Positions 35,339-44,103 of a stretch of DNA of 64,000 nt are shown here, one piece after another. Numbering within the stretch: position 1 is the first letter of the stretch; each line of letters begins with the position of its first letter. The position numbers were made by a program, and so were the translations under genes. The stretch covers positions 62,001 to 126,000 of the forward strand of contig NZ_BBZJ01000013.1 in assembly GCF_001417775.1 (NCBI RefSeq). The letters run 5' to 3'. The notes beneath the pieces were generated by a model, which was not told where the DNA came from, did not search any database, and worked only from the letters and a program-made list of their open reading frames with translations. Origin of the DNA: Streptomyces sp. TP-A0356 (GTDB taxonomy: Bacteria > Actinomycetota > Actinomycetes > Streptomycetales > Streptomycetaceae).

Positions 35339-35564
35339 CCTTTTACGGAGGCCTTAAGAAGAGACCTAGGCCAGAGGGGGAAAGGTCCTAGGACCGCAGA
35401 CGCAGGCCCGCACTCGGGGCCCGCGCCGGTCCGGGAGCGGGCGGCCACCCGGGGGAAGCCGCGTGGCGCCCCCTCCCCTAGCCGCGCGTGGCACGAGGTG
35501 CCACCATGGGGGTGGTCCGGGGACGCCGTCAGGGCGCCTCGAGATGACAGAAGGAGCCGTTGCG

Positions 35565-36452
35565 ATGACGCAGCTTCCGGCTGCCCAGGGGCAGCCCGCT
35601 CAGGGTGCGCTCAAGCCCTCCGACAGCAGCAAGGCGCTGTACGGAGGCAAGAGCACCCGCCGCATCACCGTGCGCGACATCACCGCCGCCAAGGAGCGCG
35701 GCGAGAACTGGCCCATGCTCACCGCCTACGACGCGATGACCGCGTCCGTGTTCGACGAGGCCGGCATCCCGGTCATGCTGGTCGGCGACTCCGCGGGCAA
35801 CTGCCACCTCGGGTACGAGACGACGGTACCCGTCACCCTCGACGAGATGACCATGCTCTGCGCCGCGGTCGTACGGGGCACCCAGCGCGCCCTGATCGTC
35901 GGCGACCTGCCCTTCGGCTCGTACCAGGAGGGTCCGGTGCAGGCGCTGCGCTCCGCCACCCGTCTGGTGAAGGACGCCGGGGTCGGCGCCGTGAAGCTGG
36001 AGGGCGGCGAGCGCTCGCACGGCCAGATCGAGCTCCTGGTGGAGTCCGGCATCCCGGTCATGGCACACATCGGCCTGACCCCGCAGTCCGTGAACACCAT
36101 GGGCTACCGCGTGCAGGGCCGGGGCGACGAGGCGGCACACCAGCTGCTGCGGGACGCCAAGGCCGTGCAGGACGCGGGCGCGTTCGCGGTCGTCCTGGAG
36201 CTGGTCCCGGCGGAGCTGGCCGCGGAGGTCACGCGGACGCTGCACATCCCCACCGTCGGCATCGGCGCGGGGCCGCAGACGGACGCCCAGGTCCTGGTGT
36301 GGACCGACATGCTGGGCCTGACCGGCGGACGGGTGCCGAAGTTCGTGAAGAAGTACGCGGACCTGCGACAGGTCATGGGCGACGCGGCGAAGGCCTTCGC
36401 CGAGGACGTCGTGGGTGGAACGTTCCCTCTTGAGGAGCACTCGGTGCACTGA
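35565..36452 (+). CDS. panB: 3-methyl-2-oxobutanoate hydroxymethyltransferase (ketopantoate hydroxymethyltransferase)
   Basis: Pantothenate (coenzyme A) pathway enzyme of 295 residues: 2-oxoisovalerate plus methylene-tetrahydrofolate gives ketopantoate. ATG 35565 has GAAGGAG 8 bases upstream. It has a 30-residue N-terminal extension, then the TIM-barrel motifs MLTAYDAMTA (about 47-56), VGDSAGNCHLGY with metal-binding Asp (about 66-77), TLDEM, GDLPFGSYQ, VKLEGGE (about 142), PVMAHIGLTPQSV and IGIGAGPQTDAQVLVW with the catalytic Glu in VLELVPAELA just before. Stands alone. Confidence 0.95.
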   Translation: MTQLPAAQGQPAQGALKPSDSSKALYGGKSTRRITVRDITAAKERGENWPMLTAYDAMTASVFDEAGIPVMLVGDSAGNCHLGYETTVPVTLDEMTMLCAAVVRGTQRALIVGDLPFGSYQEGPVQALRSATRLVKDAGVGAVKLEGGERSHGQIELLVESGIPVMAHIGLTPQSVNTMGYRVQGRGDEAAHQLLRDAKAVQDAGAFAVVLELVPAELAAEVTRTLHIPTVGIGAGPQTDAQVLVWTDMLGLTGGRVPKFVKKYADLRQVMGDAAKAFAEDVVGGTFPLEEHSVH

Positions 36453-36715
36453 CCTTCCAGGGGCTGCGGCATTCGGAACGCTGCGGGCCGTCCTCGGCCG
36501 ATCGCGCCCGCGCGGCGGAGCCGCACCAGCCGCACGGCGTATCCGTCCCGCGCCCCTTACCGGGCGCCCCGACCCACGGGGCGCGCGGCAGCCCGCCGAT
36601 CTTCCCCCGTCGGCGGGCTGTTCGCTGCCGTGCGCCGGCGGAGCGTGGGCGGATGCGGGGCGGCTGTAGGTGACCTGTCGGTGGTTTGTCGGTGGCGGCT
36701 GGCACCTTGGTCGGC

Positions 36716-37741
36716 ATGACGCGAATCGACAACAACCCCAGCGAGGCCGCTCCGGACGCGGCCGTCACCGTACGGGGGCTGGTCAAGCACTACGGCGAGA
36801 CCAAGGCGCTGGACGGCGTAGACCTCGATGTGCGCGAGGGCACCGTCCTCGGCGTGCTCGGACCGAACGGCGCCGGCAAGACCACCCTCGTCCGCTGCCT
36901 GTCCACCCTCATCACCCCGGACGCCGGCCATGCGACGGTCGCCGGCTACGACGTGGTCCGCCAGCCGCGCCAGATCCGGCGCGTGATCGGCCTCACCGGC
37001 CAGTACGCGTCGGTCGACGAGAAGCTCTCCGGGTACGAGAACCTGTACATGATCGGCCGGCTCCTCGACCTGCCCCGCAAGGAGGCCCGCGCCCGGGCCG
37101 AGGGGCTCCTGGAGCGGTTCTCGCTCACGGAGGCCGCCAAGCGCCCGGCGTCCACGTACTCCGGCGGTATGCGGCGGCGTCTCGACCTCGCCGCCTCGAT
37201 GATCGGGCACCCGGCCGTCCTGTATCTGGACGAGCCGACCACCGGCCTGGACCCGCGCACCCGCAACGAGGTGTGGACCGAGGTCAAGCGGATGGTGGCC
37301 GAGGGCGCGACCGTGCTGCTCACCACCCAGTACATGGAGGAGGCCGAGCAACTGGCCTCCGAGCTGACCGTCATCGACCGCGGCAAGGTCATCGCGGGCG
37401 GCCGCGTCGACGAGCTCAAGGCGAAGGTCGGCGGCCGTACGCTCCGCATCCGCCCGGCGGACCCGCTGGAGCTGCGCCCGACCGCCGACGCGCTCGACGA
37501 GTTCGGCCTCACCGGTCCCGGCCACGCGACGGTGGACTCCGAGACCGGCACCGTCCTGGTGCCGATCCTCAGCGACGAGCAGCTGACCGCGGTGGTCGGC
37601 GCACTCACCGCCCGCGGCATCACGCTCGCCGGCATCACCACCGAACTGCCCAGCCTGGACGAAGTGTTCCTGTCCCTCACCGGCCACCGGGCCAGTGCCC
37701 CGCAGGACGCGTCCCCCGCCCGTGAGGAGGTCGCCGCATGA
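36716..37741 (+). CDS. ABC transporter ATP-binding protein, daunorubicin-resistance (DrrA) type
   Basis: Cytoplasmic ATPase of 341 residues for a two-gene exporter. Walker A GPNGAGKTTLV (about 53-63), Q-loop region GLTGQYASVDEKLSGYENL, signature YSGGMRRRLDLA (about 147-158), Walker B VLYLDEPTTGLD (about 168-179) and H-loop-like TTQYMEEAE, in which the usual His is Gln as in DrrA relatives. The C-terminal extension is typical for DrrA. The start ATG 36716 has no clear ribosome site. It overlaps the permease gene by ATGA. An antibiotic or lipid export role is inferred from family only. Confidence 0.9.
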   Translation: MTRIDNNPSEAAPDAAVTVRGLVKHYGETKALDGVDLDVREGTVLGVLGPNGAGKTTLVRCLSTLITPDAGHATVAGYDVVRQPRQIRRVIGLTGQYASVDEKLSGYENLYMIGRLLDLPRKEARARAEGLLERFSLTEAAKRPASTYSGGMRRRLDLAASMIGHPAVLYLDEPTTGLDPRTRNEVWTEVKRMVAEGATVLLTTQYMEEAEQLASELTVIDRGKVIAGGRVDELKAKVGGRTLRIRPADPLELRPTADALDEFGLTGPGHATVDSETGTVLVPILSDEQLTAVVGALTARGITLAGITTELPSLDEVFLSLTGHRASAPQDASPAREEVAA

Positions 37742-38550
37742 GCGCCGCCACCGTTACCGCGACCGTGGCCGAGGGCCGCATCGGACTGCGCGGCAATCTG
37801 CGCCACATCGGCGCCCTGGTCCGCCGAAATCTGCTGTGGATCCGCCAGGACCCGGAGTCGATGTTCGACGCGATCCTGTTCCCGATCGTCTTCTGTCTGC
37901 TGTTCGTGTTCGTCTTCGGCGGCGCGATCGCGGGCAAGGGCCATCAGGACCAGTACGTCAACTACGTGGTCCCCGGTCTGATGGCCATGATGGGCATGAA
38001 CATCGCCATGGCTGTCGGAACCGGCTTCAACCAGGACTTCCAGACGGGCGTGATGGACCGCTTCCGGTCCCTGCCGATCGCCCGTTCCTCGGTCCTCATC
38101 GCCAAGATCACGGTCGAGATCGGCCGGATGCTGGTCGCCACGGCGATCCTGCTCGCGGTCGGCTTCTCACTGGGGCTGTCCATCGCCAGCGTGCCGGGGT
38201 TGTTCGAGGCCATCGGGCTCTCGATGGTCTTCGGCTCCTCCATCATGTGGATCTTCCTGACCATGGGCGTGGTGATGAAGAGCGCCCAGGCCATCCAGGG
38301 AATGGGGTTCCTCGTGCTGATGCCTCTGCAGTTCGGGTCGTCGATCTTCTCTCCGCCGTCCACCATGCCGGGCTGGCTCAAGGCCTTCACCGACTACAAC
38401 CCGCTGTCGACGCTCGCGGACGCCGCCCGCGGTCTGATGAACGGCGGCCGGCCGATCACCCACGATGTGTTCATGACGCTGATCTGGTCGGTCGTGATCA
38501 CGGCGGTCATGGCACCGATCGCCATCCGCAAGTTCACCACCAAGAGCTGA
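37738..38550 (+). CDS. ABC-2 type transporter permease (DrrB type)
   Basis: Membrane permease of 270 residues with about six helices, partner of the upstream ATPase. The N-terminal cytoplasmic stretch RHIGALVRRNLLWIRQDPE is typical of DrrB; the first helix is FDAILFPIVFCLLFVFVFGG. The ABC-2 signature-like segment is GMGFLVLMPLQFGSSIFSPP near residues 183-202, and SPPSTMPGWLKAFTDYNPLS follows. ATG 37738 overlaps the upstream stop. The convergent AfsR-like regulator begins its stop 35 bp downstream. Confidence 0.9.
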   Translation: MSAATVTATVAEGRIGLRGNLRHIGALVRRNLLWIRQDPESMFDAILFPIVFCLLFVFVFGGAIAGKGHQDQYVNYVVPGLMAMMGMNIAMAVGTGFNQDFQTGVMDRFRSLPIARSSVLIAKITVEIGRMLVATAILLAVGFSLGLSIASVPGLFEAIGLSMVFGSSIMWIFLTMGVVMKSAQAIQGMGFLVLMPLQFGSSIFSPPSTMPGWLKAFTDYNPLSTLADAARGLMNGGRPITHDVFMTLIWSVVITAVMAPIAIRKFTTKS

Positions 38551-38585
38551 CCCGCGCCGCGCCGGCACCGGTCCGCTCATCCGCG

Positions 38586-41500
38586 TCAGACGAGGGCGGC
38601 GGCCTCCTCCAGGGAGAGCCCGCCGCCCTCCGCGTACGCGGCCTGGTACACCGCGTCGCCCAGCACCGCGCGGGCGCCCGCCTCCGCCTGGGCGCGGGTC
38701 TCCCGCTCCATCGGGGCGTGGACGTGGCCGGGCGGCAGCAGATGGTCGGCGGCGCCCAGGCACCTGGCCGCGTCCCTGGCGCGGCTGCCGCCGTCCAGGC
38801 CGGTGAGCGCGGTAGCGGCGGTCATCAGGTGCACGGAGGCCATGTGCGGGGCGATCGCCAGGCTCATCCGGTCCGTCGCCCGCGCGAGCGCCCGGCGCAC
38901 CTTGACCAGTGCCTCCGGGTACCGCTCCTCCAGCGCGTCCAGCCAGGCTTCCACACCGAGCACGAGGCCGTCGAAGACCACGAACCTCACGGCCCCGAAG
39001 TCCCTGAGCAACAGCCGCAGTTGCTCACGTGACTCGGCCACCCGGCCCGTGCGGCCGAGCCACATCGCCAGGAAGAGCCGGGCGGCGGGCATGGCGTCGC
39101 TGAACGAACCCTGGGCCTCCTCGACGACCTGGCGCAGCAGCCGCTCCCCCTTCTCGCCCTCCCCCGCGTCCATCAGGACGCGGCCGAGGCGGGCGCCGAG
39201 CACGGCCATCTGGGAGCGGGCGCCGAGCTGTTCGGCGTACTGGCGGGCGGCCTCGTAGTCGGCGGCGGCGAGCAGGTAGTCGCCACGCCGCTCACGGGCC
39301 TCGCCCCGGGCGGACAGGGCCTCGGCCGCGCCCCAGGTGTCCCCGATCCGGCGGAAGATCTCCAGTGCCTCGTCCGCGTCCCGGGTCGCGTCCCCCGCCC
39401 AGTGGCTTCGGTTGGCGAGGATGTTGGCCCGCATCTGCAGGGCCTGGGCCAGCTCCCAGGTGTAGCCGAACTCGCGGCACGTGCGGACGGACTCGTCGAG
39501 GACCGCGCGCATGCGGTCCAGGTCGCCGCTGAGCAGAACGGCGAAGAACCACAGGAAGCCGGGCATCCGGCAGGTCTGCGGCTGGCCCGGGCGGTAGGTC
39601 TCGCTGATGACGCGCAGCTTCTCCTTGGCCTGCGGCGTCTCCCACGACTGGATCTCCATGTCCATACAGGCGAGCTGGACGAGATGGGCGCCCCGGCGGG
39701 CCTCGTCGAGGATCTCCGGGCGCATCGGCGGCGGGTTGTCCGTGCACGTCTCGGGGAGGTCCGGCACCGGGCGGGCGGGCGCCGTGAAGGGGTCGGGGCC
39801 GAGGGCTGTGACCGCGCCGGACCAGATGCGGGCCTCGGTGCGCAGGTCACGCATGTGCCAGTACCAGGCCAGCGAGAGCAGCAGGCACAGCGCCTCCTGC
39901 TCATCGCGGGCGGCGACGGCGTGGCGCAGGGCGGTGCGCAGGTTCTCGTACTCCACCTGGAGCAGGTCCACCGCGGCACGCTGGCCCGACGAGCGCAGCA
40001 ACGGGTCGGTGGTACGGGCGAGTTCGCGGTAGTACGTGACGTGGGCTCGCTCGGTACCAAGCCGCTCCCCGGACTCGTCGAGCCGTTCACCGGCGTACTC
40101 GGCGACGGTCTCCAGGAGCCGGTAGCGCATCTCCCCGTCACCCGACGGGCCGGCCACCACCAGGGACTTGTCGACGAGGGAGGCGACCGCCTCCAGTGCG
40201 GCGGGCCCGCACACGGCCTCCGCGGCGGTGAGGTCGCAGCCGCCGGAGAAGACGGACAACCGGCGCAGCACCGCGCGTTCGTCCGCGTCGAGCAGGTCCC
40301 AGGACCAGGCGACGACAGCCCGCAGGGTCTGCTGTCGGGGCAGCACCGTGCGGCTGCCCGAGGTGAGCAGCCGGAAGCGGTCGTCGAGCCGTTCCGCGAT
40401 CTGACGCGGTGACAGCATCCGCAGCCGGGCGGCCGCCAGCTCGATGGCGAGCGGCAGTCCGTCGAGGCGGCGGCAGATCTCCTCGGCGGCCTCGGGGTCG
40501 TCCTCGATGCGGAAGCCGGGCCGAGCGGCGGCGCCACGATCGGCGAGCAGCTTCAGCGCGTACGGCTGCGACAGCGGCTCCACCGGGCGCAGCAACTCCC
40601 CCGGTACGCCGAGGGGTTCGCGGCTGGTGGCGAGGACCGCCAGCTCGGGACAGCGTCCGAGGAGGTGCTCGACGAGCCGGGCGGCGGCGTCCACGACGTG
40701 TTCGCAGTTGTCGAGGATAAGCAGCATACGGCGCCGTGCGCAGTGCTCGGCCAGCCTGACCAGGGGGTCGTCGTGCCGCTCGGCGACGGCGCGCATCTCC
40801 TCGGCGCCCGCGCCGCGCAGCACGGTCTGGCGCGCCCCGACGGCGGTGAGGACGGCCTCGGGCACCGCCTCCGGGTCGTCGACCGGTGCCAGCTCGGCCA
40901 GCCACACCCCGTCGCGCGGCGCGTCCGCCAGGGCCTCGGCCGCCTCCTGGGACAGCCGGGTCTTCCCGGCACCGCCCGGTCCGAGCAGGGTGACGAGGCG
41001 GGCCACGGCGAGATCACCGCGAATGGCGTCGATGTCGGCGTCCCGCCCGACGAAGGACGTCAGACGGGCCCGGAGGTTGCCCGGGGGCGCGGGCGCGGGG
41101 GGTCTCGCCCCGTCGGCGGGCGGGGTGGGGCGGGGCAGGGCACGGGGCGGCTCGGCTTCCGGGGTGCGCAGCAACTCACCGTGCAGGGCGCGCAGTTCGG
41201 GCCCGGGGTCCGAGCCGAGACGGTCCGCGAGCAGCTGCCGTACGTCCTCGTACGCGGCCAGGGCCTGAGCCGGGCGGCCCGCCTGCCGCAGGGCGCGCAG
41301 ACGCAGGGCCTGGAGGGGCTCGTCGAGGGGGTGGAGGTCGCAGAGGGCGGTCAGCTCGGGCAGGTACTGCTCACCGTGGCCGAGGGCGAGGGCGGCGGTG
41401 AGCCGGGCGCGGCGCACGTCGAGGCGGCGGGTCTCCCAGCGGGCCGCCTCGGCGGTACGGTCCGGGAGGTCGCTCAGGGCGGGCCCGTGCCACAGGGCGA

Positions 41501-41888
41501 GGGCGTCGTCGAGGACGACCGCCGCCTTCGCGGGGTCGCCGTCGGCCAGTGCGCGCAGACCCTCACCGGCGAGCCGCTCGAAGTGGTGCAGGTCGATGTC
41601 GTCCGGCACCGCGGCCAGCCGGTAGCCGCCGTCGACCGACTCCACCGCGGCCGCTCCCAGCGTCCGGCGCAGCCGCCCGACCAACGCCTGCAGGGCGCCG
41701 GTGGCGTCGGCAGGCGGGTCGCCGTCCCACACCTCGTCGACGAGAAGGGCGGCGGGGACGGTCCGGCCGGCCCTCAGGGCGAGCACGGTCAGCAGGGCAC
41801 GCAGCCGGGCCCCGCCGACCGGGACGGGCGTGCCGTCGGCGCGGAGTGCCTGGGTGGTGCCGAGAATGCGATAGCGCACGGGGTTCAT
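38586..41888 (-). CDS. AfsR/SARP-family regulator with BTAD, NB-ARC-type ATPase and TPR domains
   Basis: Large transcription activator of 1100 residues. The N-terminal winged helix (RYRILGTTQALRADGTPVPV, then ARLRALLTVLALRAGRTV, about 5-95) and BTAD (about 100-245, IDLHHFERLAGEGLRALADG) mark a SARP. A Pro-rich linker leads to an AAA/NB-ARC-like ATPase: Walker A LLGPGGAGKTRLS (about 295-307), Walker B MLLILDNCEHVV (about 385) and the GLPLAIELAAARLRMLS motif (about 470). The C-terminal 400 residues are TPR-like helices. ATP- or phosphorylation-gated control of secondary metabolism or development is known for AfsR; the target here is unknown. The adjacent exporter is a candidate. Confidence 0.9.
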   Translation of the reverse strand: MNPVRYRILGTTQALRADGTPVPVGGARLRALLTVLALRAGRTVPAALLVDEVWDGDPPADATGALQALVGRLRRTLGAAAVESVDGGYRLAAVPDDIDLHHFERLAGEGLRALADGDPAKAAVVLDDALALWHGPALSDLPDRTAEAARWETRRLDVRRARLTAALALGHGEQYLPELTALCDLHPLDEPLQALRLRALRQAGRPAQALAAYEDVRQLLADRLGSDPGPELRALHGELLRTPEAEPPRALPRPTPPADGARPPAPAPPGNLRARLTSFVGRDADIDAIRGDLAVARLVTLLGPGGAGKTRLSQEAAEALADAPRDGVWLAELAPVDDPEAVPEAVLTAVGARQTVLRGAGAEEMRAVAERHDDPLVRLAEHCARRRMLLILDNCEHVVDAAARLVEHLLGRCPELAVLATSREPLGVPGELLRPVEPLSQPYALKLLADRGAAARPGFRIEDDPEAAEEICRRLDGLPLAIELAAARLRMLSPRQIAERLDDRFRLLTSGSRTVLPRQQTLRAVVAWSWDLLDADERAVLRRLSVFSGGCDLTAAEAVCGPAALEAVASLVDKSLVVAGPSGDGEMRYRLLETVAEYAGERLDESGERLGTERAHVTYYRELARTTDPLLRSSGQRAAVDLLQVEYENLRTALRHAVAARDEQEALCLLLSLAWYWHMRDLRTEARIWSGAVTALGPDPFTAPARPVPDLPETCTDNPPPMRPEILDEARRGAHLVQLACMDMEIQSWETPQAKEKLRVISETYRPGQPQTCRMPGFLWFFAVLLSGDLDRMRAVLDESVRTCREFGYTWELAQALQMRANILANRSHWAGDATRDADEALEIFRRIGDTWGAAEALSARGEARERRGDYLLAAADYEAARQYAEQLGARSQMAVLGARLGRVLMDAGEGEKGERLLRQVVEEAQGSFSDAMPAARLFLAMWLGRTGRVAESREQLRLLLRDFGAVRFVVFDGLVLGVEAWLDALEERYPEALVKVRRALARATDRMSLAIAPHMASVHLMTAATALTGLDGGSRARDAARCLGAADHLLPPGHVHAPMERETRAQAEAGARAVLGDAVYQAAYAEGGGLSLEEAAALV

Positions 41889-41902
41889 TGTCTCCGGTCG
41901 GG

Positions 41903-42227
41903 TCAGGGCCGGTCACGGGGTGCGGGCGGGGCGGCGACGGGGGCGTCGAGGTCGACCAGGACTCCCGACTCAGGCTCGGCAACGCAGCGAACGTGCGTGC
42001 CAGACGCCGCGAGCCGGGCGCACCGGCCGGAGCGCGCCCTCCTCGTCGTCGCGCACGTGCTCCACCGGTGCCGCGAACGAGCTGAGCAGCTCCTCGTCCC
42101 GGCCCCCGCCGAGCAGGTCGTCGTCGGCCTTGGGCAGCAGAGCCCGGCTGACCTCGTCCCCCACCGAGAACGGCGTACCGCGGCACTCCGTCTGCCAGTC
42201 CGCGTAGAACACCTTCCAGTTCCCCAT
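41903..42227 (-). pseudogene. Small Streptomyces protein (DUF6578-like) split by a frameshift
   Basis: The frame from ATG 42227 reads MGNWKVFYADWQTECRGTPF, with SVGDEVSRALLPKADDDLLG following, a start typical of small Streptomyces proteins annotated as DUF6578. It stops soon after EEGALRPVRPARG. In the neighbouring frame the sequence continues sensibly as LAASGTHVRCVAEPESGVLV and DLDAPVAAPPAP. Removing one C from the CCC run near 42017-42022 joins the two as PVRRLAASGTHVRC, giving about 107 residues. Either a one-base insertion has inactivated the gene or it is a sequencing error. The family name is from memory and moderately sure; the function is unknown. Confidence 0.6.
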
Positions 42228-42330
42228 GGCCCCACCCTCTCCGGAACTCGGTCACCTGCGCGAGACGTTTTCGGGGTGCGCCCGGTACCGTCGGGCAGTC
42301 CCCCGCACACACACGAATCCAGGGAGTCCC

Positions 42331-43131
42331 ATGACCACCGCCGCCACCCGGCGCAGCGACCGCAGGATCAGCTCCGTCTTCGTCGGGCTCCTGGCCGTGA
42401 CGGCGGTCACCGGCTGGGCGACCTGGAGCGGCTTCGCCGAGCAGCCCGGCGTGGCCGTGTTCCTGTTCGTGACGGCCGCGTGGATCGTCTCCCTGTGTCT
42501 GCACGAGTACGCCCACGCGCGCACCGCGCTGCACGGTGGCGACATCTCGGTCGGCGCGAAGGGCTATCTCACGCTCAATCCGCTGAAGTACACGCACGCG
42601 CTGCTGAGCATCGTCCTGCCGGTGATCTTCGTGATCATGGGCGGGATCGGCCTGCCGGGCGGCGCGGTCTTCATCGAGCGGGGCCGTATCCGGGGCCGCT
42701 GGCGGCACAGCCTGATCTCGGCGGCGGGCCCGCTGACGAACGTCCTGTTCGCCGTCGTGTGCACGGCCCCGTTCTGGCTGGGCGCCCTGAACGGCGTGCC
42801 GAGCGACTTCCGGTTCGCCCTCGCCTTCCTCGCCCTTCTGCAGGTCACGGCCGCGATCCTGAACTTCCTGCCGGTGCCGGGCCTGGACGGCTACGGCGTC
42901 ATCGAGCCCTGGCTGTCCTACGGCGTCAGGCGCCAGGTGGAGCCCTTCGCGCCCTTCGGCCTGCTCTTCGTGTTCGCCCTGCTGTGGGTCCCGTCGATCA
43001 ACAGCGCGTTCTTCCATGTGATCGACTCGATCCTGGGCGGCCTGGGCATCGGTGACCTCGACCGGTACTGCGGCCAGGAGCTCTACCGCTTCTGGCAGGG
43101 GACCAACGCGTACTGCTCGGTCAGCCCGTGA
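42331..43131 (+). CDS. M50-family site-2-protease-like membrane protein
   Basis: Integral membrane protein of 266 residues with about six helices. Zinc-metalloprotease motifs of the M50 family are in membrane segments: HEYAHA (about 56-61, HExxH) and NFLPVPGLDGYG (about 185-196, NxxPxxxLDG). The ATG at 42331 has AGGGAG 5 bases upstream. M50 proteases cut membrane-anchored regulators inside the bilayer; no anti-sigma factor lies nearby, so the substrate is unknown. The stop overlaps by 11 bp the end of a small convergent membrane-protein gene. Confidence 0.88.
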   Translation: MTTAATRRSDRRISSVFVGLLAVTAVTGWATWSGFAEQPGVAVFLFVTAAWIVSLCLHEYAHARTALHGGDISVGAKGYLTLNPLKYTHALLSIVLPVIFVIMGGIGLPGGAVFIERGRIRGRWRHSLISAAGPLTNVLFAVVCTAPFWLGALNGVPSDFRFALAFLALLQVTAAILNFLPVPGLDGYGVIEPWLSYGVRRQVEPFAPFGLLFVFALLWVPSINSAFFHVIDSILGGLGIGDLDRYCGQELYRFWQGTNAYCSVSP

Positions 43132-43306
43132 CCGAGCCGTCCCGGCCCGCCCGGGCGCGGCGCACGTAGTACCAGGTCATGTTGGACGTCAGGCCCGCGA
43201 GCAGCACCCATACGATCCCCAGCCAGCTGCCCTGGACGAAGGAGACGACGGCCGCGGCCACGGACAGGACGCAGACGGCGAGGGCGTAGAGAGCGAGGCG
43301 GGGCAT
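43121..43306 (-). CDS. Small membrane protein
   Basis: Protein of 61 residues with two hydrophobic segments (LALYALAVCVLSVAAAVVSF and WLGIVWVLLAGLTSNMTWYY) and a basic tail. The ATG at 43306 has AGGAG 9 bases upstream. Convergent and overlapping with the M50 gene end. No family recognised beyond conserved small actinobacterial membrane proteins. Confidence 0.7.
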   Translation of the reverse strand: MPRLALYALAVCVLSVAAAVVSFVQGSWLGIVWVLLAGLTSNMTWYYVRRARAGRDGSVTG

Positions 43307-43361
43307 GGGGGTCGGCTCCTGTCGGGGGACACTGCTTCGACGACCAGTGTCCCCCATGGGC

Positions 43362-44066
43362 TCACACGTCGGTGATGCGGATCCCGGCGTGCGCCTTGTA
43401 GCGCCGGTTGATGGAGATCAGGTTGGCCACGAGGGCCTCGACCTGGTGGGCGTTGCGCAGCCGTCCCGCGAAGACGCCGCGCATGCCGGGGATGCGCCCG
43501 GCCAGCGCCTGGACGATCTCGACGTCGGCGCGCTCCTCGCCGAGGACCATGACGTCGGTGTCGATCTGTGCCACCTCAGGGTCCTCCAGGAGTACGGCGG
43601 ACAGGTGGTGGAAGGCGGCGGCGACCCGCGAGTCCGGCAGCAGTGCGGCGGCCTGTTCGGCGGCGCTGCCCTCCTCCGGCCTGATCGCGTACGCGCCCTT
43701 CTTGTCGAAGCCGAGCGGGTTGACGCAGTCGACGACGAGCTTGCCGGCCAGTTCCTCGCGCAGCGACTGGAGCAGCGGGCCGTGGCCCTCCCACGGCACG
43801 GCGACGATCACGACGTCGCTGCGCCGTGCGGTCTCGGCGTTGCCGGCGCCCTCGACGCCCTGGCCGATCCCCTCGGCGGCGGCCCGGGCGCGCTCCGCGG
43901 CGCGGGAGCCGATGATCACCTTCTGGCCGGCCCTGGCGAGCCGGTAGGCGAGGCCCTTGCCCTGCGGCCCGGTGCCGCCGAGCACGCCGACGACGAGCCC
44001 GGAGACGTCGGGGAGGTCCCAGGGGTCCTTGGCGGGGGCCTTGGGTGCACTGTCGGTAGAGGTCAT
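43362..44066 (-). CDS. npdG: NADPH-dependent F420 reductase
   Basis: Oxidoreductase of 234 residues that passes hydride between NADP(H) and coenzyme F420, supplying reduced F420. Seen: the Rossmann start VVGVLGGTGPQGKGLAYRLA (about 24-43), VIIGSRAAERA (about 49), DVVIVAVPWEG (about 83-93), VDCVNPLGFDKKG (about 112-124) and the C-terminal GRLRNAHQVEALVANLISIN. The length fits the NpdG family. The ATG at 44066 begins a short polar extension. Stands 37 bp from the sialidase-like gene upstream, perhaps cotranscribed. Confidence 0.88.
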   Translation of the reverse strand: MTSTDSAPKAPAKDPWDLPDVSGLVVGVLGGTGPQGKGLAYRLARAGQKVIIGSRAAERARAAAEGIGQGVEGAGNAETARRSDVVIVAVPWEGHGPLLQSLREELAGKLVVDCVNPLGFDKKGAYAIRPEEGSAAEQAAALLPDSRVAAAFHHLSAVLLEDPEVAQIDTDVMVLGEERADVEIVQALAGRIPGMRGVFAGRLRNAHQVEALVANLISINRRYKAHAGIRITDV

Positions 44067-44103
44067 GGCCCGACTCTACGTGCGCGCGGGTGCCGGGCGC
44101 CGC

